Shown here: positions 23,689 through 33,987 of the stretch, one piece after another
How positions within the stretch are numbered: the stretch's first letter is position 1
Layout: every line of letters begins with the position of its first letter
Assembly: GCA_025677835.1 (NCBI GenBank)
Contig: JAIXMR010000108.1
Span: 32,176-96,175, forward strand
From: Sporodiniella umbellata
Lineage: Eukaryota; Mucoromycota; Mucoromycetes; Mucorales; Rhizopodaceae
Direction of reading: 5' to 3'
Length of the DNA: 64,000 nucleotides
Translations under genes and position numbers: made by a program
The notes under the pieces: generated by a model
The model's database searches: none
Told to the model about the DNA's origin: nothing
Seen by the model: only the letters and a program-made list of their open reading frames with translations

Positions 23689-23934
23689 TCATGACAAATC
23701 ATTAAACTTTCTTTTTTTTTTTGAAGGGCTACCAATCACTGGTATGGTCTTGCTTTGGAGAATAGTAATAGTTGATTGGATGCCTCTTATCAAGGGCATG
23801 GCTATAAAAGAGTGTACAAAGGGTGAATAAGAATTTCTGATTACCTTTTCAACATTAGCATAAAGCGCCTTTCCTCGGAATGGTAGCTTTCCCTTGCATG
23901 ATTTCTTCATGTAATGCAGGCTTACTATCTTCAC
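23689..23934 (-). other. Coding-like fragment, possible relic
   Basis: An open frame of 81 codons includes MKKSCKGKLPFRGKALYANV, which reminds me of a short block in transposon-associated proteins repeated in Mucorales genomes. It begins with ATG but has no intact domain. A possible intron inside it does not keep the frame. Treat as a decayed fragment or chance. Confidence 0.15.
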
Positions 23935-24828
23935 TAGAGACTGTTCTTATACATGTTGTACCAAATAAAATTGTCTTTTTGGTACTTGCTTTTCTCAAGA
24001 GTGTTGGGAGCACGTAACACTACTGTCTCATCCAATTTTAAAAAGAATTCCTTATAAAATACTTTGATACTGTTGCAACTAAGAATACTCGCCGGATTGC
24101 CAGATTGAGGGTTTTTTTGGTTACCTAGCTACCCTTAGTCTAATTTTTAAGAATAAAGGCATTAGTTGATAAAGTACAACGTAAAGTACCAATACACCAA
24201 GTTACTCTCAATATTTTCTTTTCCTCCCATTATTATGTATGCCGTAAATGAACAAATATATAGAGATATGGATCGGTCAAATAAAAAGTATAGAGATGCG
24301 TTTCACGAGGCTTTTTTTTTAAAAAAAAATAAAATAAAAGCAGGGTTGTTTACGCAAATTGCTTGGTAATTCACTTGTATGAAGCTCTGAAAACAAGAAA
24401 GATGAGATAAAAAAGATTATAATCTGGGTGTCTGTTTGATATTAGATATCCCTGAGCTTTTTACGGCTAGCTGTCGGCTTTGTATAATATGCAAAGACAC
24501 TAAAAGTAGTCCGTTTATATTATATCTTTACTAATAGAAGATATGCAAAAAGTAGATAAATCTAAATCCATATTATGAAACAATAAACTTAATCTAACGT
24601 AGGGAAGACCAGGAATTTATGGTAGACACACTTATAAGTTCATTATATAAAGCAAAGTATTTGAAAATAATGATGAGAACATATTAACTGGGGTTCAAAG
24701 CCGCATTTAAAATATCTACATTAAGCAACAGAAAAACTTTTTTTTTGTTTGATAAGCATACACAGTTCATTTTTGCAGTACCAACGAAAAATATCATAGT
24801 TGAAGCGTAACTAGTGACCCCAAGTCAG

Positions 24829-25170
24829 CTAGTCTTTTAGACTAAAAACTACTAAACAAACCTTGGTTTTAGAGCTCAATGAATGGCTTTTAGCCAGCGA
24901 AGATAAGGAATCCTCAACAATAATAGATTTAAAAGGATTTGTGCCTACAAAGCTTCGTCTTTTGATAGCAACAACATTGAGATTGAGCTTAGCTTCTATA
25001 TGTATATCCGTACTATGGCTCGCGTAGGTGATGTCTGGGTTGTTTGAGCAACTTTGCCTCAAGATGTTACCCAATCTAGCTTTTGAAAAACCGGTTGATT
25101 GTTGAGACACTAGACAAGTCAGATACCTATGCCTGAAAAGGAAATAAAGGATTACGTACAATTTATACAA
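24829..25170 (-). other. Coding-like open frame of 113 codons, unknown
   Basis: The frame lacks an ATG near its start but has balanced, soluble-looking composition from about codon 20 (TGFSKARLGNILRQSCSN to VEDSLSSLAKSHSLS), unlike most random frames here. A donor-like GTTTGT near 24858 could end an exon. No family recognised; it may be one exon of a lost gene. Confidence 0.15.
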
Positions 25171-26277
25171 ATTTAAACAAAGTAATAAAAAAACTTGTCC
25201 CCTAGGAGTTATTGTTTAAAAAGAAATTCTGACATACGAACTTGGTTAGTCAATTCAAGCCTTTCATTTCTTTAATTTTTTTTTAAATTCTGCTATGTTG
25301 ATATTATATACTTAGCTTCTATAGTTGATTTTGATTTTAAGGGCCAGCCATTAAAGTGTTGAATTGATTCAAATTTCTGGAAAATAAATTACTGTAGGCC
25401 CCTATTTTAAAATGCAGAAATAGCGTGTTCCACACTGTCAGTGTGCCAACAACAAAATAAAATAAAGTTCCTTCAATGTTATATGAGTAAAGAACAAAAT
25501 GGGAAGTATTTTGCCTACGAAATGTTGGTGTCAACAATATGTCAAAATGGTAACGCACTTGCATAAAAGCACAAACTTTAGCCTAAAACACCTGTTCCTC
25601 CTTTTCTTTTTTATTTTTAGGCAAAAGTTCCCAGTGAGCTATTGATTTGAGGTTACATCGATCTGAACTAGTAAGTAAAGAAAAGATGCATTTTAATCGA
25701 CCTTGTATTTAAGACATACTTAGTTGTTTTATTATTATTGTTATTCATTTAGTTGGTTTTTCTTATGAAAGTATTATCCTTCTCCTCTTTTTTTATTCTC
25801 CCTTTCTTGCAAAAAAGGAAATTTAAAATGAATTGAACAAGAGCCAAAAGTAGAGAAATAGGGAATCAATTTTAGTATTAGTCGTAGAGTTTTTAAAATG
25901 AATTACTCTTGGCTGTTTATACTAAAGTAAAAATTGAACTTTAAATCTCACCGTTTCCCTGAAAGGGTTCTCATCAAATATCTCTTTATAAAGCCCCCCT
26001 CTCCTCTCCTTTTAGTTAGAAACTAAAATGAAGCCTCCTTACAGGGCACAAAGCAGAGACGAAAACCTCCACAAAAAAAAGTGCCCTTCTTAAAAATTCG
26101 AAGCTGTCCTACGTATCTTTCAAGTTGTACATTTCAATATGCAGAAGATCAAAGGCAAAAAAAAAAAAAGGAAGCTTTCTTTTGCACATTATTTCCCACT
26201 TTTTTCTTTTTTCTTTCTTAAATTCTTTCTTTTTTCTAAAATAGAGTGAGAAAAAAAGCTAAATAAAAAAGAAGTAA

Positions 26278-27057
26278 ATGAAAAGAGCACCACGACTAGA
26301 AAAACTTCCTAAGGACGTTCTTTTGCAGATACTCGACAGATTAGATTCAAAAACGTTGCGGGAAATCAGCACTGTATGCAAAAGTTTATCAGAGCCTGCA
26401 GTAAGACAGATGTGGCATTCAGCTGAATGTAGGACCTTGAATGGATTAGACGTGTTGTTAACTAGCTTAGAAAGTGACGTGAGTTATTACGATTATCGAA
26501 CATTTTTGGTCAATCTTCGTCTGATCATCGACAAACTGAATCAACCTCTGCCTGGACTCAAAATTAAAACACTCTGGATCGAGCGCGCCAATGCGCTTCC
26601 CCCCCATATTCTGGATACTGTCGATGTGCAGCATATCTGCTTCTCCCACTGTCATCCAGATACTATTCTTTCTATCTTTAACCACGCTTCCGCCTGCCAG
26701 CCCTATAAACTCCTGATATATGACTGCCCCGGGATGGACATGGTCATTCATAGTCTATTCCTACCTCAATCGATCAAAGAGTTCAGTTACTGTCGATCCG
26801 GCTTTATTTCCGACAGGGCCATCGAGACACTTGCTCAACAATGCCCTTTAATAGAAACGCTTATCCTTACTTTGCCCAAGAATATCATCCAAGCCAATAC
26901 CATGACTTTGGACTCTCTCTTACTCTTGACTCAATTCAAACACCTCAAAGTTTTGGTATGTAAAGGTCAGATCAGGATATCTAAAAAGGAGCACAAGAAC
27001 TGGTTGTACAGCCACATCCCCTCTTTGGAATATTGTGATCTTTCCTTCAATTTTTGA
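26278..27057 (+). CDS. F-box protein with degenerate leucine-rich repeats
   Basis: A single uninterrupted exon of 259 residues, rare in this window. Residues 8-50 are an F-box: LEKLPKDVLLQILDRLDSKTLREISTVCKSL, then a Trp-containing helix (VRQMWHSAEC). The rest has irregular leucine-rich repeats with recurring cysteines (HICFSHCHPDTILSIF, LKVLVCKGQI, SLEYCDLSFNF at the very end). F-box proteins bring substrates to SCF ubiquitin ligases through Skp1. The substrate cannot be inferred. Such genes are numerous in Mucorales. The start ATG follows a polypurine leader and is the first in frame. Confidence 0.82.
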   Translation: MKRAPRLEKLPKDVLLQILDRLDSKTLREISTVCKSLSEPAVRQMWHSAECRTLNGLDVLLTSLESDVSYYDYRTFLVNLRLIIDKLNQPLPGLKIKTLWIERANALPPHILDTVDVQHICFSHCHPDTILSIFNHASACQPYKLLIYDCPGMDMVIHSLFLPQSIKEFSYCRSGFISDRAIETLAQQCPLIETLILTLPKNIIQANTMTLDSLLLLTQFKHLKVLVCKGQIRISKKEHKNWLYSHIPSLEYCDLSFNF

Positions 27058-27561
27058 AATACAAATTTAGAAAAAGCACAGGTGTTTGTCTTTTGTTTGT
27101 CTCTTTTAAAATAAATATACGTTTTTTTTTATTGTTACCAATCTGAGTGACAGGAGGTTCTTTTATTTTTTCTATTTGGAAAAAAAAAAAAAAAAACAAG
27201 GAAGATAGTATATCCGACTCAATACTTATGATAAGAATATGAGAGTATCCATTGCTGTAGATAAATTTCAGGGTAAAGGAGCCCTCCAGACTGGGCCTTT
27301 TTTTTTTTTTAAGAAATAAGATAGTCCTGAAGAACAGTAAGATTACGATAACCTGAATGTTCATATGTTTTAAAAAGCTAGAAAAAAAAGGACATCGACT
27401 AGTTTTTCTTTAATAAAAAGTTGTGTTTTCGTCAGATTCAACCTAATCGCTTTGGTGGGAATTTTCCAATAAGAATTTTTTGGAACGTAATAGTGACAGG
27501 TAGGCGATCGATCAATCTTCAAAGCTTTGGAGAAAGTTGTGGTTTATTAATTGAAAGATGT

Positions 27562-27563
<2 letters not shown>

Positions 27564-27599
<36 letters not shown>
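27564..27599 (+). repeat. T36 homopolymer
   Basis: Uninterrupted run of 36 T in spacer DNA. Confidence 0.9.
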
Positions 27600-27604
<5 letters not shown>

Positions 27605-28599
27605 ATAAGAATCTTTTATGCTTTAGGTGTATCCGATAGTATTTTACCTAACCAAGGATGGAATATCCGGCTTAACATGTATTGGTCAGTCGTTCTACTC
27701 CCCTTTTTTCTTTGTTTTTGCTTTTGTTTTTATTTGAAAATCGGCTCGATCCATAGTAGGTCTACTTTTTAATAAAAATCAGGTTATTTTTGTGAAAACC
27801 CAAAACGTATATGGGGCGGGGAGGAAGCTGTTGATAAAGAATCAGCATACAGAAGACCATTCGCTATTCAATACTAACAAACTGGGCCGTGTTCACTATT
27901 GGTTCAAAGCAACTAATCATTGGAAAGCGATTCAGGAGGACTTTGTGAGGTATACATCCGAAATCAGCCTACAATAAAAAGTATCCGGTCATTACCAAAT
28001 GTATCACTTGCCATACTCAGCTTTGTCCTTTCATGCGGCTTGGTCTTAGTTTTGGTGTAACCCCGAGCTATCAACCCTAAAAACGGAAACATATTTTTTT
28101 TTGTCCTAACTTGTCCTGTTGACAACCTCGTATAACCGCACCACTGGATTCAATTGTTACAATTATATTTTAAAGATTCTAGAATTTTTGCTTTACTAGT
28201 GCTTTTAAACTTCTGTAAAAGCTTTCCAAAAAAAAAAAAAAGGTCTGTCTTCATACAAGAAAGGCTCGTTTATAGAAAAAAGTGGTTCTTTTTAACTGTT
28301 TGTACAACAAACCTATTATCAAAGCCTACCAGTGTATACATGTTAACAGTCTAAAACAGTCTCAATAATTCTCATCACTTTTGAAGTGAGCTGTAATAAA
28401 GAAAAAAAAAATTGTACACTTGACCATTTGGTATATATATGCTAACAAAAATGTCGTGGATGTTTTTATACATGAAATAGGTGAGAGGCTTTGGTATGCT
28501 CTAGAAAGCACTTGGCCATATACAAGCTTCTTGCTAGAGATCAATAATTACTAATTCTGTATGACTATTTTAAAAAAAAGGAAAAGAACGAATAAAAAC

Positions 28600-28860
28600 T
28601 CAATAGTCAAAAGAAAATTCTGACGGTACTTTAACCCAACAACTGGCTTCTTTAGCTGAAGATTGAGCCCACTTCAATTGACGGGCAATTAAAATTAAAC
28701 CAAGATTGTAAGGATGTATGAGTCTACGTTTGTGACTGTTTTTTGAAGAGATGACAGAAAAAAAGGGGAAGGATCTATTGTTACTGCTATTTAGAGAATG
28801 GCTTGAAAGCTTGTTCTTAGAGTTTAAACAAGTTGAACTAACTTCCTTGTGTATCTTCAT
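28600..28860 (-). other. Possible small ORF, 86 codons
   Basis: ATG to TGA with mixed, soluble composition: a Ser/Asn-rich first half, a basic block HKRRLIHPYN, and a tail with WAQSSAKEASCW. Codon usage looks more coding-like than nearby frames. No family recognised and no splice signals needed. Confidence 0.2.
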
Positions 28861-29692
28861 TTAATTGAAATTTTTATAAAAACTTCAACAAAAAAAGTCT
28901 TTGTTGTCTTCTCAAAACTAGTAAAAATGTGCTTTTTTCTTTTCGTATTGTTTGAAATATATGTCACATCGAAATCTTATATCTTAATATGTTTGCTTTC
29001 AAAATGCATATTCTGTTTCATTCAGCTAAAAAAGCTTGCAAAACAACAACTAATAAAAAAGGTACAGAGACATCTTTTTGTCAAAACGCCGTTACATTAT
29101 AGATACACACATAAGTGTAAACATATACAAGTATGCGTTTACGTATGTATCTTAAGGTTACTTTGTTTAAGATTTAAAACCAAGTATGTTTCTCAATTCA
29201 CGATCATACCCAACCAAATCTAATGAGTCTGAAGTAGATTTTTCTTTTATTTCTCTTTCCTTCTTTCAATACAGATTGTATGAGTCACTTTATCGATAAA
29301 TGACAAATATATATATATATATAAATGAAAGATGACTGTAGTACAAAGCAAAAGAGTATGAAATCAATGACAAAGTGACTTAGTCTGTGTACTTTCACAT
29401 GTTTCAACTGTTTAGACATTTTCTTTTTTCTTTTCTCTTTTTTCTCTTCTTCTATTTCTTTGGTGTGTACGCTGGTATTTGTGCGTGTGTATATTTAGCT
29501 AGCCTGTTTTTTTCTCAGCAGCGATCGCAGTCTTTTCATTCTTTAGTTAGCTCTCATCTTTATATTTAAACCAAAAGGTTTAATAAGATTGCCAAAAAAA
29601 AAAAGAAAAAAAAGAAAAGAAAAGCTACATTTATTTGTAACGAAAGGTCTGTGTGCGTGCGTGCGTTTGTGTGTGTATCTTTTTTTCTTTAT

Positions 29693-30364
29693 ATGGAAAG
29701 CTCAAACGAAGAATACATGTTTATATCTCCCGACATGTTCGATAACGACCTTCTTTCAAACTTTCTACAAGACGGTTCAGCTACAGAAGACATTCTATCG
29801 GAAAATATTTATCACCAGCCAACAAACTCCATACAAGAATCAATGCATGAGGTATATCCAGCTATCAATATGCCTACAACCTCGTCATTTCAGGAAGCAC
29901 CTCAGCCTAGGTCATCGCGTTCAACTGAGTGCTTTAATTGTCATGTGAAAGAAACACCTCTCTGGCGCCGAACATTAGACCGAGCTCACTCTCTCTGTAA
30001 CGCGTGCGGACTTTATCATAAACAGTATGGTACGCATCGCCCACTTCATCTACGTCAAAAGCTTTCTAAAGCGTGTCAACTACATAACAAAGAAAAATGC
30101 GCTACATGTGAACCAACAAAACGGGTTCGTTCTGAAAACAATCATGAAAGATCCAACCAACGGGGCGAGTTACCATTTGCCACACTGCCTGTGGATCCAA
30201 CACAAGAGAAGCCTCCTTTTATGCAAAGCAAGGCGTGGAGTGAACTAGACGATAATCGTTTCAAGGCGTTACTTGAAAAAATGAACACTCAACAGATGCA
30301 CGAATTCTTAATTATGTTGGAACATCGCTGTAATATCTTACGCTCTATCCTTCCCAAACAATAG
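29693..30364 (+). CDS. GATA-type zinc-finger transcription factor
   Basis: One exon, 223 residues from ATG 29693 (the frame is open further up through a GTG-rich leader, not used). Residues about 80-105 hold a fungal GATA finger: C-x2-C, LWRR, an 18-residue loop, then [18 protein letters not shown], with four cysteines in the C-x2-C-x18-C-x2-C spacing. A basic tail follows ([11 protein letters not shown]). The N-terminus is acidic ([14 protein letters not shown]) and may activate transcription. The C-terminal part ([28 protein letters not shown]) looks helical. Fungal proteins with one such finger act in nitrogen, light or iron responses; the finger alone does not say which. Confidence 0.9.
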   Translation: MESSNEEYMFISPDMFDNDLLSNFLQDGSATEDILSENIYHQPTNSIQESMHEVYPAINMPTTSSFQEAPQPRSSRSTECFNCHVKETPLWRRTLDRAHSLCNACGLYHKQYGTHRPLHLRQKLSKACQLHNKEKCATCEPTKRVRSENNHERSNQRGELPFATLPVDPTQEKPPFMQSKAWSELDDNRFKALLEKMNTQQMHEFLIMLEHRCNILRSILPKQ

Positions 30365-32861
30365 GGTATTAAGAATCAATTCCCTCTTCACTTATACCAC
30401 TCTTTTTTTAATAAAGGAGGAATTGTATGTTTCTAAAAAAGATTTTTATAGTATCAAAGTGGGATATAAAGAAAAGAGGATGTTGATGTTATTATTTTCA
30501 AAGAGAGAAAATTTATCCCTGATATTGCCACTTTTCTTTTGGCTATATATTATTAATAATGTTGGTTGTCGATAAACAAATAACAACCTATTATGGCACT
30601 TATTGCAAACAGGATTTCAAAAAGGGCCGGTTTATATTAATTGTTTTTTTTTTTAGTTGTCAACGTTGCTTTTAGTAGATGAGCTTGTGTATATTTCTAA
30701 AAGCCCATGTAGGCTTCTTTTTCTTTCTATTTTGAAGTAAATTGGACACAAAGAATGGTGTGCTACATGGACGAAAACAATAAAGATTGCACTTGAGTTA
30801 CACACGCTTTCTTATTAGTAGAGGGGACAGGGGATTCGCGCAAAAGTATTGTGAAGATCTTTTTTGTATCTCCGCTCTCACTCTACACTTGTCTCAAAAC
30901 CAAAAAAAGACCCTGTGTTTTACTTGCAGGAAGTTTTGTTAACCCATTCAAGTAGAAGTTACTATTATTTTTTTTAGAAACCTTTTATAGAGTTACAAAT
31001 TATTTTACAATATAGGAAAAAAGGCTCTTAGAAACTTTAAGCGATTCTTTTGCTCTTCAAGAGACCATATTATAGGCTTCGCATGTTTTATGCTTTTATT
31101 AAGGCTTTTTTTCAGTGATAAAAGTCGTCTCTGTAGTATGGTGACCCAAATTCATAAATCCCCTGCCATCAAAATTTGTTTTCCGGTTCTTTGAGAGTGT
31201 CTCGACACTAAAATGGCCGTGCATCGTCTATCTCCTGTTATTAAACCAGGTACATTGTCAAAAAAAAAAAAGCTAGGTGGCGATGTCTGTTTGTAGTTCT
31301 TTCTAAAACATTTCCGAATACAAACAAAACAATACACTGGCTTGAATGTATGAACTGTGTTGTTGTCTATACAGAAATCAAGCCTTTTTAACTGTTTTCG
31401 TGTGTAAAAACACAACAAAAAACAGATAAACGGAAAAGAAAGCGAAAGCGAAAAAGAGAGAGCATCTTTTCCTGGGCTTTTTTCTCTTCCTTCTTTTGGG
31501 CTAAAGAACCTTTTCTGAGGTCATTGGTTATTGTTTTGGTTTGATTGACACCTCCATTTAAGAACTAATCTCTTGTTTATCTTTTTTTTATTAAAAAAAA
31601 TATACACGTATACAGATTGCAGAAATCGTTCATATATCCATTTGAGTTTGGAATAATAATTAAAAAAAAACATATACATATATCTCCCTTATATTTCATT
31701 TATCAAATCAAAGAAAAGAAAGCCACGTAAGCATCTTTGTACGCATTCAATCATACAAGACTTTAAACAACAATAAATAGAATACACAAGTGTGTATTTG
31801 TATGTATGCTTTTTTTTCAAGTGCTACTTTAATAAAGACCGATCATTCTTTTGTACTTCTATTAGCATTTTTTCGCTGATCCCTTGTGCGGAGGATACTA
31901 TCAACCTATACCCCTATTTTTTTATTCATCTTGTAAGAAAAACCTAAAAAGGAAAATCGGGGGATTTATTAATATGGAAAAGTAAGAATGACTTTGTGTT
32001 TCCGTAAAGACGAACATGTTTTATTTTTTACTTTAAGGCTATACACCACTATAAAGTTTTCTAAAAATTCATTGGCTCTTGAATCCATGTAGTAGTAGAC
32101 CTAAAGTCGGAAAATAAAATCAGAGCATTTGTTTGTTTTGTTTTTGATTTAATAAAATAAAATTCAAATAAACAAATAGCAAAAAAAAGTAGTCTCGAAT
32201 CATTAAAAAAAATTGCGCTTCTATGCTTACATCCGTTGATTTGAATTCAAGTGCATAATAAAGAGAAGCTCTTTGTATTACTTGCTGGTAAAAAGGAAGA
32301 AGAAAGACCTTTAGTGTTTGAGAGTGTACATTGAGCCTGATCCAAAAAAAAAACTAATTGGTTTCAGTTTTAAACAATAAGAGTAAAAAACAAGCTCAAT
32401 AGCTTTTGCTAGTTTTTTTTTTCTTTAATATTAAGGGAATCAAAATATTTAGCTAGCTGCATGATCGGCTTTTCTCTTGTGTATCTGTATGTGTATTTGT
32501 ATGTGGATGAAATTCTGCATGAAATTACTCAGACTTTAGCAGAGGTATGCGGCCACCATGTGCCTCATTTTCTGTCCCATTGAACAATCCCCTGATTTTT
32601 TCCTCTCCCTCTCTCTCTTTTTTCTTTGGGTCCCTTAAGGCTACTCAGTAAAATAACTAATGAGAGGAAGCAACTCTTTTTTTGGAATAGATCAATAAAT
32701 GAAAAACCAACCTGTATAAAAGAAGCAAAGTGTTTTTCATTCTCTTTTTTTCTTTATCCTTCTCTTTCTTTCATAAGACTTTCTGTTTTATTAATTTCTT
32801 CTCTATTTTCTTGAAAGATCATATTTAAAATATACTATTTTAATACATTTTACTCTTAAAA
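30365..32861. other. Long gene-free spacer
   Basis: About 2.5 kb, AT-rich. The only longer open frame (31152-31418 -) shows no family. The last 250 bp before the secreted-protein gene are CT-rich (TTTCCTCTCCCTCTCTCTC near 32600, TTCTCTTTTTTTC near 32740), which suggests a strong promoter region. Confidence 0.45.
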
Positions 32862-33710
32862 ATGAAGTTTTTTTCTCTTGCTTTGGTCGCGATCTCTCTA
32901 GCCTCTATGGTCAATGGTGCTGCTATTACTAAACGAGAGGCAGTCGCCGTCAAAGGTGTAAAAGTCAAAGTTTGCAAAGTAGGAAATGGCATTGCAGAAA
33001 ACCTTACAGTAAAAAAAATTCTCCAACATCCTAAAATCCATGTTGCCAATGGTGTGCTCAAAAAAAGATCTCTCAAAAAGCGCCTTGTTGGCCTCGGCCC
33101 AATTGGAGTAACAATTGAAGAAACCTTGAATCACGCTGCCAAAGATGTCAAAATTGCCAAAGTCGCCGATGGCCTCGACCTTGGAGTTCTTAACTCGAAA
33201 GCTAAGCGCGACCTTGTTGATATCAAAGCAATCAAAATTGTGCTCAAACACGTTCTCAATGGTCTTCTTGAAGGACTTACTATCGAAAAAATACTTCAAA
33301 AACCCAAAATCCACATTCTAGATGGCGTGCTTTCTCGTAGACTTGTTGGTGTCGACCCAATTTCAGTTGCCGTCGAAAATTTATTGAATAATCTTCTGAA
33401 GAACACTAATGTCAGTAAAATTGCCAATGATCTTGATGTTAGCATCTTGAATAGCGGATCTCCTGCTGCTCCTGGTGGACTTACAGGTGGTAGTGGTGCA
33501 AACATGGGTGGTAGTGGTGCAAACATGGGCGGTAGTGGTGCAAACATGGGCGATAACGAAGATGGCAACGATAGCCATCATGACGGTCACTACGAAGGTG
33601 ATGGCTGTGAAGACGAAAACGACGGCAACCATGGTGAAGATGATGATAGTCACCACCATGGTGATGGATCCCATGATGAAGGATCCGACGATAGCGGTGA
33701 AGACTGCTAG
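32862..33710 (+). CDS. Secreted Kex2-site repeat protein with His/Asp-rich tail
   Basis: Single exon, 282 residues, no known family. Residues 1-20 are a signal peptide (MKFFSLALVAISLASMVNGA). KR followed by EA at 24-27 is the Kex2/Ste13 pattern of fungal pro-peptides. Further dibasic sites occur at 67-69, 72-74, 115-116 and 159-160. They divide the protein into A (27-69), B (75-116), A' (117-160) and B' (161-200): A and A' share LT..KILQ.PKIH...GVL, B and B' share LVG..PI.V..E..LN and LD...LNS. Three 7-residue GGSGANM repeats follow (209-229), then a tail of Asp, Glu, His and Gly ending in Cys, likely metal-binding or wall-associated. Strong CT-rich promoter; AATAAA at 33791. Processing is inferred from the sites. 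Confidence 0.85.
   Translation: MKFFSLALVAISLASMVNGAAITKREAVAVKGVKVKVCKVGNGIAENLTVKKILQHPKIHVANGVLKKRSLKKRLVGLGPIGVTIEETLNHAAKDVKIAKVADGLDLGVLNSKAKRDLVDIKAIKIVLKHVLNGLLEGLTIEKILQKPKIHILDGVLSRRLVGVDPISVAVENLLNNLLKNTNVSKIANDLDVSILNSGSPAAPGGLTGGSGANMGGSGANMGGSGANMGDNEDGNDSHHDGHYEGDGCEDENDGNHGEDDDSHHHGDGSHDEGSDDSGEDC
33486..33548 (+). repeat. 21-bp coding repeat, three units
   Basis: Three nearly identical copies of a 21-bp unit (GGTGGTAGTGG.. to ..CAAACATG) encode GGSGANM three times in the secreted protein. Confidence 0.9.
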
Positions 33711-33987
33711 TAGATTCAAATAGCTTTGTTATCCTTTTTGTTTGCGTAAAATTGGCTTGAAATCACTTTAGTTTTCCTTTTCTTTATCATAATAAAAGCC
33801 TATATATTAAATTAGAAATCCACTCTTTGTTTGCTATCAGGGCAATCCTTTTGCCGCTGCATTTAAATAATCTTGCTGGGCCCTCTTCGTTTATTTATTT
33901 TTTCTTTGTCACAAAAAAAAAAAAAAATATGAGCGTTTGATCAACTTTGAAGAATAAATACACCTTTTATCATATAGAAAACTCCTC

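Larger units (their letters stand above)
22593..26277. other. Long gene-poor spacer
   Basis: About 3.7 kb. No gene with a recognisable family. Two coding-like fragments on the minus strand are listed separately. T18 and A12 runs occur near 23274 and 26160. The last 300 bp before the F-box gene are pyrimidine-rich (CTCTTTTTT tracts), as expected of a fungal promoter. Confidence 0.45.
27058..29692. other. Long gene-poor spacer
   Basis: About 2.6 kb without a recognised gene. It contains T36 at 27564-27599, A14 near 28230, and a (TA) stretch near 29308. Open frames at 27792-27977 and 28849-29223 have no family features. A TG/GCG microsatellite (GTGTGCGTGCGTGCG) at about 29650-29677 lies in the 5' leader of the GATA gene. 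Confidence 0.45.

Noticed and set aside
33381..33723. Val/Met/Thr-rich frames on both strands over the secreted protein tail
   Set aside because: Shadows of the Gly-rich and His/Asp-rich repeats in other frames.
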